Positions 22,507 to 31,543 of a stretch of DNA of 64,000 bases are shown here, one piece after another. Source of the DNA: Alteromonas sp. RKMC-009 (GTDB taxonomy: Bacteria; Pseudomonadota; Gammaproteobacteria; Enterobacterales; Alteromonadaceae). The notes under the pieces were generated by a model. That model worked only from the letters and a program-made list of their open reading frames with translations, made no database searches and was not told the origin of the DNA. The stretch covers positions 2,232,001 to 2,296,000 of the forward strand of contig NZ_CP031010.1 of the NCBI RefSeq assembly GCF_003584565.2, in the 5' to 3' direction. Position 1 is the stretch's first letter. Every line of letters begins with the position of its first letter. Made by a program: the position numbers and the translations under genes.

Positions 22507-23921
22507 TGGGTTACTCCTTACTCTTTAACGGTTCGACACAGTACGCCGCCAGTGTAGGCGGTAACGACCGCACTTACTCAATCCGGCCGACAACGGGTAA
22601 GTACCGGATCATCTTTTCCCGCCTGCAATACTGGGGCGCACATACCGGCCCTGTCGTATGGCACTGCTATAACGGCTGTAAGATAAACATCCGTACCACG
22701 GACGGGCAGATTGAAACCAGTCCCGGCGGGAAGTTTATCGGTAAACCTGTCCCTAACGACGGGACGCCGTTCAAACTGGAAGTGGAATGGGATATCGATA
22801 ACGGGACGGTAGGCTACTGGATAGATGATGTCTTCCAGCAGGAATTTACCGGCATTGATAACGGCTTCAGTCTTCATGCAGCAGGGACGCTTAACCGGAC
22901 AATGTTCTGCCGCCGTCAGCACTTAGACAGTGCGTACATGAGCGCAGAGATAAGCGGTACGGTTACTATCTGGGAAGACGATGCCGACAACGGATTTATC
23001 TATGACTTTGACGCGTCCGGACCTTCCGGTAATGAGATCATTGAAACGGTACAGGGCCGTAATGCCGCACTGACCGGCTTTGCTACCGATGGTTCTCAGT
23101 GGAACTACTATGAGTCTGCAGGCACCGGCGGCGGGACGTTATACGAACTGGAACTGCAAGCCGGAAATACAGTCACTGAAGCAGTAACACTGGATATCAT
23201 CGCATCCCTTAATACCAATACGTCTTGGGCTCAGTCAGTGGCGCAGGCATCGCCGGTAGCCACGGCAGTCGTACAGGCACTGAATGCGGTTACCTCAGAA
23301 CACACTCAGCAGGCCTCTGCCGTTACCCTGCAGCAACAGGTACAAGTGGCAGGCGTGATCAGCGAACACCGTTCTGAAGCCGCTGCACTCACACCTACAC
23401 AATCTTCTGCACAATCGGTTATACTGGTTACCGCCAGTCAGTCAGAGCAGGGTACTGTTCTGTCAGCTGCCCAGCAGCAGGTATTGACCGGTATCCTCGC
23501 TGAACAACTCCACCAGGCCGGTGTACAGGATATCTCATCCCTTCAGGCCATTACCTACGTACAGGCTGAACAGGCCTCTGATGCGACTGCACTGAGTATC
23601 GACACGCTGAACGGTGCACAACTGATTACAGTTATCACCTCAGAACACGTTCACAACGCTCAGACGGCGTTTATCAGTGAAGTTAATGCAACTGCCCTGA
23701 TTGATGCTGAAATGCGCTCAGAGGCTTCCAGCGTTAGCGTAGAAGCCGCTTTAAGTACGGTGACACTGCCTGCTTCCCATGTAACAGAAACCAGTGCCCT
23801 TGATGTACTGATGTTTATCGGTACGCCGGATAACCTGCAGGGTGTCCAGCTTGTGCCGCTTACCTCCATGTATTCACTTACCCCTCTTACCAATCCCACC
23901 TACACATTAAAGGAAATTTAA
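22506..23921 (+). CDS. Tail protein: LamG-like head plus Ala/Gln/Ser repeat shaft
   Basis: 471 residues. The first 180 resemble a LamG/concanavalin domain (YSLLFNGSTQYAASVG start, WIDDVFQQEFTG, and an IYDFDASGPSGNEI end). The region from about 215 to 440 is low-complexity and rich in A, Q, S, V and T with recurring SEH and QA elements (VTSEHTQQASAV, ISEHRSEAAAL, VTASQSEQGTV), likely a helical or fibrous shaft. Overlaps the previous stop. Confidence 0.65.
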   Translation: MGYSLLFNGSTQYAASVGGNDRTYSIRPTTGKYRIIFSRLQYWGAHTGPVVWHCYNGCKINIRTTDGQIETSPGGKFIGKPVPNDGTPFKLEVEWDIDNGTVGYWIDDVFQQEFTGIDNGFSLHAAGTLNRTMFCRRQHLDSAYMSAEISGTVTIWEDDADNGFIYDFDASGPSGNEIIETVQGRNAALTGFATDGSQWNYYESAGTGGGTLYELELQAGNTVTEAVTLDIIASLNTNTSWAQSVAQASPVATAVVQALNAVTSEHTQQASAVTLQQQVQVAGVISEHRSEAAALTPTQSSAQSVILVTASQSEQGTVLSAAQQQVLTGILAEQLHQAGVQDISSLQAITYVQAEQASDATALSIDTLNGAQLITVITSEHVHNAQTAFISEVNATALIDAEMRSEASSVSVEAALSTVTLPASHVTETSALDVLMFIGTPDNLQGVQLVPLTSMYSLTPLTNPTYTLKEI

Positions 23922-24313
23922 TGGCTACATTCTTCACGGCATCTGCAATCAAGCAGAATGGTTACCAGCATCTGAAAGATAACGTCACTACGGCGTATCT
24001 GTGTAAGGCTCCGGCCAAGTCCGATTCGCTGGCCACAATCCAGGGCAAAGCTATCGCACAGGCAGCTGTGGCAGGTTCAGACGTTGCGTTCTCGGCATCC
24101 GGCAATGATTTACTGGTTACCATCAACGGTAAATCCGGATTAGACCCCAGCGGTACAGCAGCAAGCGGCGATGACATTGCAGTGGTGTACTGCTCAGCGT
24201 CTGCCCCACTGGTTTGTGTCGATGCAACGGACCGGACTATCACTAACAATGACGGGGATACCCTGGATATTCCTGCCGCACAAATTTACGTACGTGAATT
24301 AGGATCGGTGTAA
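23921..24313 (+). CDS. Hypothetical tail-cluster protein (130 aa)
   Basis: Beta-rich (VAFSASGNDLLVTINGKSGLDPSGTAASGDDIAVVYC) with a helical N-terminus (MATFFTASAIKQNGYQHLKDN). Similar short proteins accompany phage tail fibres. Start overlaps the preceding stop. Confidence 0.65.
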   Translation: MATFFTASAIKQNGYQHLKDNVTTAYLCKAPAKSDSLATIQGKAIAQAAVAGSDVAFSASGNDLLVTINGKSGLDPSGTAASGDDIAVVYCSASAPLVCVDATDRTITNNDGDTLDIPAAQIYVRELGSV

Positions 24314-24906
24314 TGCGAATTACGGCCCACAAAAACACCAGTAAATTCTTTAGCTATCGTGTCCAGAAGGACGGGGTAGATTTAGATTTGGATGCGATGG
24401 GCGTAACGAACATTCAGGTTGCTGATGAAGGGCAGAGCATTTCTGCCCTGAGCGGAGATATCACTTTTTCCGCTAATATCATGAGCATACGGTGGGGTAG
24501 TCTTAAATTACCGGCAGGTGAGTATTCGCCTACGGTGTACCTGTATAATCCGGAAAATCCAAAAGGATTAGTACTTTACGGGCCAGAGACCAACCCTGTT
24601 ACGCTTGTCCTTGTTGAGGATGAAAGACCCCATTTAGTTAATATCTCTGCCACGACAGATTTGCTTACTCTTTCGGGACCGGCAAAACCCATTTCGGTGA
24701 TTTCTGTTGATGGTGCTTTAATTAAATTCTCTAAATACTCCGGTAGTTTTACGAATATAACACCGCTTGAAATTAATACCCCGAACAATGAAGGCTCTGA
24801 CCTCATTTATGCAAAAACTCCGCTCCCTTCCGCGAAGAGTTGGACTTTTTCAGTGTTGATGCCGGACGGGGTAAAAAGCGAGTTTAAAAAGCGTTGGATT
24901 GTCTAA
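24313..24906 (+). CDS. Hypothetical tail-cluster protein, Ig-like N-terminus
   Basis: 197 residues. Opening RITAHKNTSKFFSYRVQKDGVDLDLDAMGVTNIQV and the following strands look like an Ig-type sandwich; the second half is another beta domain. Last gene of this tail run, followed by a terminator. DNA here is more A/T-rich than in the adhesin genes. Confidence 0.65.
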   Translation: MRITAHKNTSKFFSYRVQKDGVDLDLDAMGVTNIQVADEGQSISALSGDITFSANIMSIRWGSLKLPAGEYSPTVYLYNPENPKGLVLYGPETNPVTLVLVEDERPHLVNISATTDLLTLSGPAKPISVISVDGALIKFSKYSGSFTNITPLEINTPNNEGSDLIYAKTPLPSAKSWTFSVLMPDGVKSEFKKRWIV

Positions 24907-24944
24907 CTTACGAACTCAATAGGTTTGGATCTTTCACATAAAAC

Positions 24945-24983
24945 AAAAGGCGTTAGGGGGAATTTCCTAACGCCTTTTTTTAA
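24945..24983 (+). terminator. Rho-independent terminator ending tail run
   Basis: AAAGGCGTTAGG / CCTAACGCCTTT with eight T residues following. Confidence 0.95.
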
Positions 24984-25055
24984 TACTTCATGTAAAGTTC
25001 GACTGGTAGGTCAAACTATTCCCTTCCTTAACTCATCTCCATTTTAACTACGCAC

Positions 25056-25358
25056 ATGAAAGAAACTACCATGGTTGAGAATATAAAAGATCTTCCTCCG
25101 ACAGTACTGGGAGCATTAATGGCAATTGTCATTTCTATTCTTCGAGTGATGTATGATCGGGAAGAAACATCAGTACTACGTGTAGGCTTGGAAGCCTCTT
25201 TATGCGGGACGCTTGCAGTTGTCGCAGGTAGTGCTATTACAGCTTTAGGGCTTGATCAGGAGTGGACACTATTTGTCGGCGGAGTCATAGGCTTCGTTGG
25301 ATCACAAAGCATACGTACCTACGCCGACAGAATGATTAAGAGAAAAATTGATAATTAA
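25056..25358 (+). CDS. Holin, lambda-family type
   Basis: 100 residues (or 95 from the internal ATG). Membrane segments: TVLGALMAIVISILRVMY, ASLCGTLAVVAGSAITALGL and WTLFVGGVIGFVGSQSI, with a basic tail (RMIKRKIDN). The order, including the GxxxGxxxI end of the third span, matches the lambda-family small holins that open the inner membrane for lysis. Its end overlaps a convergent gene by 4 bp. Confidence 0.8.
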   Translation: MKETTMVENIKDLPPTVLGALMAIVISILRVMYDREETSVLRVGLEASLCGTLAVVAGSAITALGLDQEWTLFVGGVIGFVGSQSIRTYADRMIKRKIDN

Positions 25359-25633
25359 TGTTTGCTGGTTACTGCGGGTTTCATTGAGAGCCAACCCTGT
25401 ATTGAATCCTCACAAACTAAACCCGAATCCAGCATTTCATTAATGCTTTTACAAGTCGAATCCGTAATCCACTCACCATTTACAAAACACGCTAATTGTC
25501 TTTTTCCCCTAATTGTCATAACGGAATATCTGCGCGGATATAACTGACCAAGGGTGTTTCCTTTCAGTACGCTCACTGTTTGTCCCTTACCGGTAAAAAG
25601 ATCCGCCAAGATTAATTGATTTGTTTTGTGCAC
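25355..25633 (-). CDS. Hypothetical protein (92 aa)
   Basis: Convergent with the holin. Sequence has a beta-rich first half (LFTGKGQTVSVLKGNTLGQL) and a conserved-looking CFVNGEWITDSTCKSINEML. A bidirectional terminator lies upstream. Family unknown. Confidence 0.6.
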   Translation of the reverse strand: MHKTNQLILADLFTGKGQTVSVLKGNTLGQLYPRRYSVMTIRGKRQLACFVNGEWITDSTCKSINEMLDSGLVCEDSIQGWLSMKPAVTSKH

Positions 25634-25637
25634 ACAA

Positions 25638-25670
25638 TAAAAAAATTCCCCTTTAAAAGGGGAATTTTTG
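25638..25670 (-). terminator. Bidirectional terminator
   Basis: AAAAATTCCCC / GGGGAATTTTT symmetric stem with A- and T-runs on both sides; serves the leftward gene at 25674-26168. Confidence 0.9.
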
Positions 25671-25673
25671 TAT

Positions 25674-26168
25674 CTACTTAATAGAAAGCAACTTATTTTT
25701 ATCGCTACTCGATCTGGTAGTTCCTACCCAGTAAACAACACTGGCTACCCATAATGCGACCAGTTGACCTGCAAAATAATTTACAAGTGTTTTATTTACA
25801 TCAGGTATTTCAATAAAGAATAGTCCGGCTAAATAAAATGTAGAAATTAGGGTGAGCGTTGTCGTAATGATTGCCGGCATTTTAGAATCTTTATGTAAAT
25901 TCCGTGCGTCCTGCCGGTCCTTATTAATATCCTGCAAAACTGCCAGTTCTATTTCTTTTAAACGCACTCTTTCTTTTGATTCAAACTCTGCAATTTTAAT
26001 TTGGTTTTCCGGAGAGAGCAGGGCAGTTTGAACTGCTTGCGGGGTATTCTCTACGTCCAGTTCTTTTGCAATGAGTGACCCGATTACCGTTCCGGTAGGG
26101 CCGCCTAATAACGTACCTAAGTATGGTGCGGTTTGACCTACTAAGTTTTTAATATCAGTCCAGTTCAT
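25674..26168 (-). CDS. 3TM-type holin / membrane lysis protein
   Basis: 164 residues from ATG 26166-26168 (MNWTDIKNLVG), with GGAAATTACAC as SD. The N-terminal segment (APYLGTLLGGPTGTVIGSLIA), a central charged coil (FESKERVRLKEIELAVLQDINKDRQDA) and two C-terminal spans (AIITTTLTLISTFYLAGLFFI and AGQLVALWVASVVYWVG) match the family known as holin of 3TMs. It overlaps the upstream lysis gene by 14 bp. Confidence 0.75.
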   Translation of the reverse strand: MNWTDIKNLVGQTAPYLGTLLGGPTGTVIGSLIAKELDVENTPQAVQTALLSPENQIKIAEFESKERVRLKEIELAVLQDINKDRQDARNLHKDSKMPAIITTTLTLISTFYLAGLFFIEIPDVNKTLVNYFAGQLVALWVASVVYWVGTTRSSSDKNKLLSIK

Positions 26169-26532
26169 GTGTAATTTCCAGTATCCAGGAAGAGTCACCA
26201 AACCATTCCAGAAGAATGTCCATGGCAGCTTCAGAGTTAATACCTACGCCATCGACAATCTTCATGCACGGGGCCAGACAGCCTGCCAACTGATGTACGT
26301 AATTGGCCAGATGGATTTCAATGTCTGTTCGGCCCTCTACATCCCGTAACCGGTAGAATTGGTGTTGGCCGGTGTAGTCGCGGTCCACAATGTATACCCC
26401 TTCAGGGATACATGATTTGAATGGAATGTTGTTCAGGTCGGGGCGTTCAAGGAAGCAAATCTTTGTACCGTCAGGCATGGTAAGTTCGCTTTCAGTGCGG
26501 TCAGGAAAGTACTTCCTATAGAGCGTTAACAT
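26155..26532 (-). CDS. DUF5675-family protein, probable cell-wall lysis protein
   Basis: 125 residues. The core (CFLERPDLNNIPFKSCIPEG, RDYTGQHQFYRL, then IEIHLANYVHQLAGCLAPC) fits DUF5675, often found beside phage holins. The conserved H in IEIH, the GC and the terminal D/E residues suggest an enzyme. Placement upstream of the 3TM holin supports a lysis role; no classical lysozyme is seen in this window. Confidence 0.7.
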   Translation of the reverse strand: MLTLYRKYFPDRTESELTMPDGTKICFLERPDLNNIPFKSCIPEGVYIVDRDYTGQHQFYRLRDVEGRTDIEIHLANYVHQLAGCLAPCMKIVDGVGINSEAAMDILLEWFGDSSWILEITHELD

Positions 26533-26743
26533 GTTTTTCTACCTCTGTGTAACCCCCGATATGTTCTTCATCCCAGAAGACTTGCGGAACAGTTTCAAAG
26601 CCCTGGTCGATGATGAAGTTTAGCTTGTCTTTGTTGTCTTCTGATTTGATGTCATAATATTCAAACGGTAAATTCTTAGCCGTTAACAGATCAATTGCGT
26701 ATTCGCAGTAGTCGCACTTAGCGCGACCATATACAGTAAACAT
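26516..26743 (-). CDS. Glutaredoxin
   Basis: 75 residues with CDYC redox site (residues 10-13), TVPQVF cis-proline (TVP) and GGYTEVE glutathione-site elements: a small glutaredoxin. Phage glutaredoxins feed electrons to ribonucleotide reductase. It overlaps the DUF5675 gene by 17 bp, an unusual grouping with lysis genes. ATG 26741-26743 follows AAGGTACTCCA. Confidence 0.88.
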   Translation of the reverse strand: MFTVYGRAKCDYCEYAIDLLTAKNLPFEYYDIKSEDNKDKLNFIIDQGFETVPQVFWDEEHIGGYTEVEKHVNAL

Positions 26744-26769
26744 TGGAGTACCTTAAAACGTGGATGGGT

Positions 26770-26790
26770 GGCCCGTTGCAATAACTGGCC
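26770..26790 (-). promoter_or_regulatory. Degenerate class I-type hairpin before glutaredoxin
   Basis: GGCC-x-GTT/AAC-x-GGCC palindrome whose right flank (TGGCCGGTAGGAATC) matches the flank of the copy at 9755 (TGGCCGCTAGGAATC). The loop differs (GCAAT), so this is a weaker member. Confidence 0.35.
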
Positions 26791-26835
26791 GGTAGGAATC
26801 TAAAACTTACCCCTGACATTCACGTTTGTAAACCA

Positions 26836-26857
26836 ATCCCTCCTGCATTCCCTCCCT
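26836..26857 (+). promoter_or_regulatory. Pyrimidine-rich late leader
   Basis: ATCCCTCC...TTCCCTCCC tract 17-38 bp before the start at 26874, where rightward late transcription resumes after the leftward island. Confidence 0.4.
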
Positions 26858-26873
26858 TACATGAGTCTTGTCC

Positions 26874-27218
26874 ATGAAACCACTAAAGACGTTATATACC
26901 GATAGCCATTACCAGCTGCGGCTGGTATACACGGACGCCGATGGTACGCCTGTAGATATCACCGGTGCTACGGCCACTATGGTATTAAGAAACACGATTG
27001 AATCCGCCGCACTGGTCACGACCAGCGCAACAATTGACGGCCCTACAGGGACAATCGAATTTACTATCCCGCCTGAAGATACATCCACTCTGATTGATGC
27101 CAAACGCCCTGAACGAAAGTTACTGGCCGGCGCAATGCTGTACCTGCCTGACGACCTCAGCATTCCCCTGTTTAACACCACGGTTCTTGCTAAGAAAAAC
27201 ATCGTACGGGGAGCGTAA
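26874..27218 (+). CDS. Hypothetical tail protein, BppU-like N-terminal fold
   Basis: 114 residues from ATG 26874 (MKPLKTLYTD). Beta pattern (YQLRLVYTDADGTPVDITGATATMVLRNT...TIDGPTGTIEFTIPPEDTS) is typical of small phage baseplate/fibre attachment domains. Directly followed by the large fibre gene. Confidence 0.65.
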   Translation: MKPLKTLYTDSHYQLRLVYTDADGTPVDITGATATMVLRNTIESAALVTTSATIDGPTGTIEFTIPPEDTSTLIDAKRPERKLLAGAMLYLPDDLSIPLFNTTVLAKKNIVRGA

Positions 27219-27220
27219 CT

Positions 27221-30200
27221 TTGACTGATGTACACGCTAATGAGGTACATGTGGATGAGTCAGATCTGATTGAAGTAAAAGCGCAGGGTGCTATCCCTGT
27301 GTATTCTTCTGAGGTACAGACGCTCTACATTACCCAGCCTACCAATCTTCAGCTGTTCAGTGAGGACGTGACAAAGCGCAGCCCTTACTTTGATGAGCGG
27401 GAAGACACTACTGAAGTGGCCGGTGTGGTTGCTGTACGGGGATTTACCCGTGCTTACTTGTCCTGGTTTGAACTGACATCACCTGAACGTCACAAAGCGA
27501 CAAAGGTGTACCGAAGCACCACTGATGACTTTGACGGTGCAGTCTGCGTAGGCGACAGCCAGACGCAGACATTCACTGATACTGTAGAACCGGATACAGA
27601 ATACTATTACTGGTTTATTCCGGTAACCCATGCTGGCAATGAAGGTATACGCACCACTTCACACTATCTGATGAAAAGTCAGGACAGGGATGCAGTCGTT
27701 AAGTTCCTTGGTCTGGATGGTGTGTTCGGCGCACTGAATGACCTTGAAACGTTGCTTACCGGCAGACTGGATGCCGTTGATAACTCCCTGTACCAAATCA
27801 ACGCTGACTTACTCAATGAAGCGGTGACGCTGATCAACGAACAGATTGCCATTGTCCTCGGAAACCAGATAAGCCTTCAGAGTACACTTGGCTTGATGAT
27901 GGACGAGTCCATTGCGCTGATGCGTGAGCAGATAGATATCGTGGTAACTGAGAACACCGCGCAGATCTCCCGTATCAATACGCTGACTGCACAAGTGAAC
28001 TCTGAAACTGAAAGTCGTATCGCTGCTATCAACACACTGGAAGAAAGTCTGGTAGGTGTTGATTCTGCTATTGCTACAGTACGTGAAGAACTATCTGCAG
28101 AGATAACTTCAGAACGTCAACGTACGGACGCTCAGATTGTCTCAGAGCGACAAACACGTGTAACCCGTGAAGATGCCTTGGCAAACGCTATTACGTCCTT
28201 ACAGACCTCTACAGAGAGCGATATTGCCAGTGCTAATGCTGCCATTGAGCAGGAGAGTACAGCACGATCATCTGCTTTCGGTGCAATGGCCTCACAGATT
28301 GAATCCATCAATGCCGGATTCACGACAGCACAGGGCGAACTGAATGCCCGTATTGACGAGGAAGCCCAGACCCGCGTAACTGCTACGGATGCACTGGCCC
28401 AACGGGTAACGGACATTGAATCATCTGTGTCCACAGACATTGCAGATTCCCGTGCGTCCCTTGAGCAGAGCCTGACTACCGTTACAAGTGAACTGAATGC
28501 ACTTGCAGAATCCACACTGGATTTGAGCGCAGAGATTAGTGATGCCCAGTTATCTGCGGTAGCAGAAGCACAGCAGTACACACGGGCGCAGGTCGGTGTG
28601 TGTTACATCAACGGTAACTTATCAACCCATGTTGATGAAACAGCGTGCGTTAATGCCGGCGGTACTTGGAAGCGCGAACCTCTGTCCACTTCGTTTAATA
28701 ACGTTCAGATCAGCTACACCAAGCCGGACGGTTCCACCGTCACCGGCGGGGCACAGATGCTACTGCAATCAGTGGTCAATGATGTAGGTAATGTTGCCAG
28801 CCGTGCTTACTTCGGTGTACGGGCTGACGGGGCTATTACCGGCCTTATTACTCAGAATGAATCTGGTGTACCCGAGAGCAGTAAAGTACAGCTGGTCGGT
28901 AGTGCAGTTGAAATCCTGAATGACGAAGACGGTACGCCGTTTGTATCGTACGACACCGTTAACAAGCGCGGTGTTATCCGTGGTCTGTTGATACTGGAAG
29001 ATGGTACACGTGTTTCCGGCCAGTCTGACATTTCAGGCGGTAACGGTGATCCCGGGGCTGACGGCAAAAACGGGGCAGGCCTGTATGCACTGCAGAACAG
29101 CACCGGTGTATTCCCCGCCGATGCAACTGCCAGTACCGAGTTTGAGAACTCATTCGGACGCGCACCTACAAAAGGCGATCACCTTACCTACCGTAATGCT
29201 GATAACACGAACAGTTCAATCAAACGTTTTGATGGTACTTCGTGGGTGGCCCCGTTACTTATCGTAAACGGTGACATGCTGACTATGGGTACTATCACTT
29301 CCGGCGCACTGGCTTCAAAAGCGGTGACAGCCGATAAGATTGATGTACTGGACCTCTTTGCTCAGGACATTACCGCTACCGGTACAATTACCGGTGCCAA
29401 GTTCATCGGTTCAGAGTATTCAGGCGGTAAGGTAACGGTTGAGAACGCATCTACCGGTAACAAGGTTAGTCTGGATTCTTCCAGTGGTTCACCTATTCGG
29501 ATCAGTAACGGTACTGATACCCTTCTGCAGTTTGATGCTGATAACAAACTTCAACTGCTTGCTGGTTTGGCTGACCACACAATCAACCGGTCAAGCATGT
29601 TCTCACAGGCAATCTGGGACTTAATTAAGCCACAGCCTACCTCTGGTTCTACCGGTGGTTCTTATGGCGCAGCTGGCGTCAGTGACAGCCAAACGTTAAG
29701 CCAGACAATACTGATGGAGAACGCTAACCTCAGTACCACCACACTGTCATTTAAGCTACGCAGCTGGTACACCGGTTCATCGCCTGTGGACCCTGTCTGG
29801 AAGATCATTGTATTCCGTAAAGTCAGGCCGAAAGGCGGGACGTGGGATACTTCCATTAAAATTCACGAAAAAATATATACCGGTAATGCCATACCTTCTG
29901 AGAACTACGCCGACATACTGGTCAACTACGTTGAGGATGTTGATGTCTCTGACGGATATTACGATGGTGAAATCCAGTTCAGTATTAGTGCACATTACCA
30001 GTCGGGCTCATTTATCTCAGAACGCTCAAGGTTAGAATCTATCGTTGCAACACAGTCCGTACAAGGCGGCGGGGTTAATGGTGATGCGCTGACACTGAAT
30101 GGACAAGATCCTGACTACTACCTGAAATGGGCGAATGTCCAGAATAAGCCAGCTTATACAACACGCTGGCCTACGTTCTCTGAAGTGTCAGATAAGCCTG

Positions 30201-31543
30201 CACAGTCTACACGTTGGCCTACATGGTCTGAGGTAACCAGTAAACCGGACGTTGCCATCAAGCCAGGTGACCACACGACTAACAACACCGATTACTCTAT
30301 GGTGTGGGAAAACAACAACGGTACGCTGTACACCAGTGCCGCGCACCTGAAGTACAACCCCGCAAACAAGCGCATTACTACAGGTGGCCTGACTTTAGGG
30401 CTAGGCGGTGTGACTAATGATCTCCTGACTCTGGACTCCGCAGGTCACGCAAACATCGTTATCGACCGCGGTTCTACGGACTACGACAACAATATCCTGT
30501 TTAAGACAAACGGTGCGTTATCGTGGCGTATCTGGCAAGGCTACGGCGATGAGCATCTGGGTATCAGGCACGAAGCGTCAGCATCAGAGCCTATGCGTAT
30601 CTACGAAGACCACATCCGCTTGCAGAATAAAATCGCTTTCAGGATGTCCGATGGTTGGCTGCGTATCAATGACCAAGGCGGTTTCGGTAGTGGTATCTAC
30701 TGCGGAAGCAGTGTCTTACGTACGGACGGTCAACTTGAAGTAGGCGGCAATGGTGCATACTTCATGGCGAATGGTTCAGAAGTTACCAGCAACAAGCCCC
30801 ACCGGTTTAACCAAGACATCAACGCTTATAAGAGCGTGTTGTTCAAGACCGCCGGCACTGGTATTTATTTCCAGCCGGACGGTTCAAACGACTTTGGCGG
30901 TATCCGGTATAACTCATCTGGCAATGACGGGAACATGGAGTTCTGGACTTCGGATGATTACAGCGAACCATTTATTTTCCGTATGTACGATACAGGCTCA
31001 GTCGGTTCAGGTACTAACCGTGAGGTTTTTCGGATTAACGATGGTAACGCTCGTGTTATTCGCGCTGACGGCGGTGAAGCCAATCTGGATTTATCATCGT
31101 CTACCGGTACTTACGCACGCATGTACTACCGTAAAAGTGATAACAAGTTCGGGTTTTTCCTGCCCAGTTCGGCCAGTAACTATTCAACGCGCCTCAGTTG
31201 GGACGGGACAAACGACCGGTGGACGGCTTCGGGTGAAGTGTGGGCAGACGATAACGTTGCGACCTCTGATATTCGTGTTAAAGAAGACTTGAAAGAGATC
31301 CGCAGTGCGCTGGATAAAGTCGGCCATTTGACCGGTTACACGTACCTGCAAACGAAACTGAAAGCACGTAAAGCAGGTGTTATCGCACAGCATGTTGAAG
31401 GAGTCTTGCCGGAAGCGGTCAGTAAAGGCGAAGACGACATGTTGGCTGTATCGCAGGCCGGTGTCGTGGCACTGTTGGTCAACGCTGTGAAAGAGTTGCG
31501 TGAAGAAGTGCGGGTACTGCGCGGGAGAGTAGCTAATGGCTAA
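27221..31543 (+). CDS. Large tail fibre/tip protein with S74 chaperone domain
   Basis: 1,440 residues, TTG start 2 bp after the previous stop with GGGGAGC upstream. A FnIII-like N-terminal domain (about 60-150), a long coiled coil (about 165-450, with recurring IxxLxxxVxxExxxR and SERQxR elements), a DUF1983-like beta segment (AQDITATGTITGAKFIG, about 715), then receptor-binding material. The C-terminal 90 residues (SDIRVKEDLKEI..AL..GYTY..RKAGVIAQHVEGVLPEAV) form a peptidase S74 intramolecular chaperone, which normally trimerises and self-cleaves. Probably the host-range determinant. Confidence 0.85.
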   Translation: MTDVHANEVHVDESDLIEVKAQGAIPVYSSEVQTLYITQPTNLQLFSEDVTKRSPYFDEREDTTEVAGVVAVRGFTRAYLSWFELTSPERHKATKVYRSTTDDFDGAVCVGDSQTQTFTDTVEPDTEYYYWFIPVTHAGNEGIRTTSHYLMKSQDRDAVVKFLGLDGVFGALNDLETLLTGRLDAVDNSLYQINADLLNEAVTLINEQIAIVLGNQISLQSTLGLMMDESIALMREQIDIVVTENTAQISRINTLTAQVNSETESRIAAINTLEESLVGVDSAIATVREELSAEITSERQRTDAQIVSERQTRVTREDALANAITSLQTSTESDIASANAAIEQESTARSSAFGAMASQIESINAGFTTAQGELNARIDEEAQTRVTATDALAQRVTDIESSVSTDIADSRASLEQSLTTVTSELNALAESTLDLSAEISDAQLSAVAEAQQYTRAQVGVCYINGNLSTHVDETACVNAGGTWKREPLSTSFNNVQISYTKPDGSTVTGGAQMLLQSVVNDVGNVASRAYFGVRADGAITGLITQNESGVPESSKVQLVGSAVEILNDEDGTPFVSYDTVNKRGVIRGLLILEDGTRVSGQSDISGGNGDPGADGKNGAGLYALQNSTGVFPADATASTEFENSFGRAPTKGDHLTYRNADNTNSSIKRFDGTSWVAPLLIVNGDMLTMGTITSGALASKAVTADKIDVLDLFAQDITATGTITGAKFIGSEYSGGKVTVENASTGNKVSLDSSSGSPIRISNGTDTLLQFDADNKLQLLAGLADHTINRSSMFSQAIWDLIKPQPTSGSTGGSYGAAGVSDSQTLSQTILMENANLSTTTLSFKLRSWYTGSSPVDPVWKIIVFRKVRPKGGTWDTSIKIHEKIYTGNAIPSENYADILVNYVEDVDVSDGYYDGEIQFSISAHYQSGSFISERSRLESIVATQSVQGGGVNGDALTLNGQDPDYYLKWANVQNKPAYTTRWPTFSEVSDKPAQSTRWPTWSEVTSKPDVAIKPGDHTTNNTDYSMVWENNNGTLYTSAAHLKYNPANKRITTGGLTLGLGGVTNDLLTLDSAGHANIVIDRGSTDYDNNILFKTNGALSWRIWQGYGDEHLGIRHEASASEPMRIYEDHIRLQNKIAFRMSDGWLRINDQGGFGSGIYCGSSVLRTDGQLEVGGNGAYFMANGSEVTSNKPHRFNQDINAYKSVLFKTAGTGIYFQPDGSNDFGGIRYNSSGNDGNMEFWTSDDYSEPFIFRMYDTGSVGSGTNREVFRINDGNARVIRADGGEANLDLSSSTGTYARMYYRKSDNKFGFFLPSSASNYSTRLSWDGTNDRWTASGEVWADDNVATSDIRVKEDLKEIRSALDKVGHLTGYTYLQTKLKARKAGVIAQHVEGVLPEAVSKGEDDMLAVSQAGVVALLVNAVKELREEVRVLRGRVANG

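Noticed and set aside
24906..25055. Gene between the tail cluster and holin
   Set aside because: Only the terminator and a spacer are present; no frame with a credible start.
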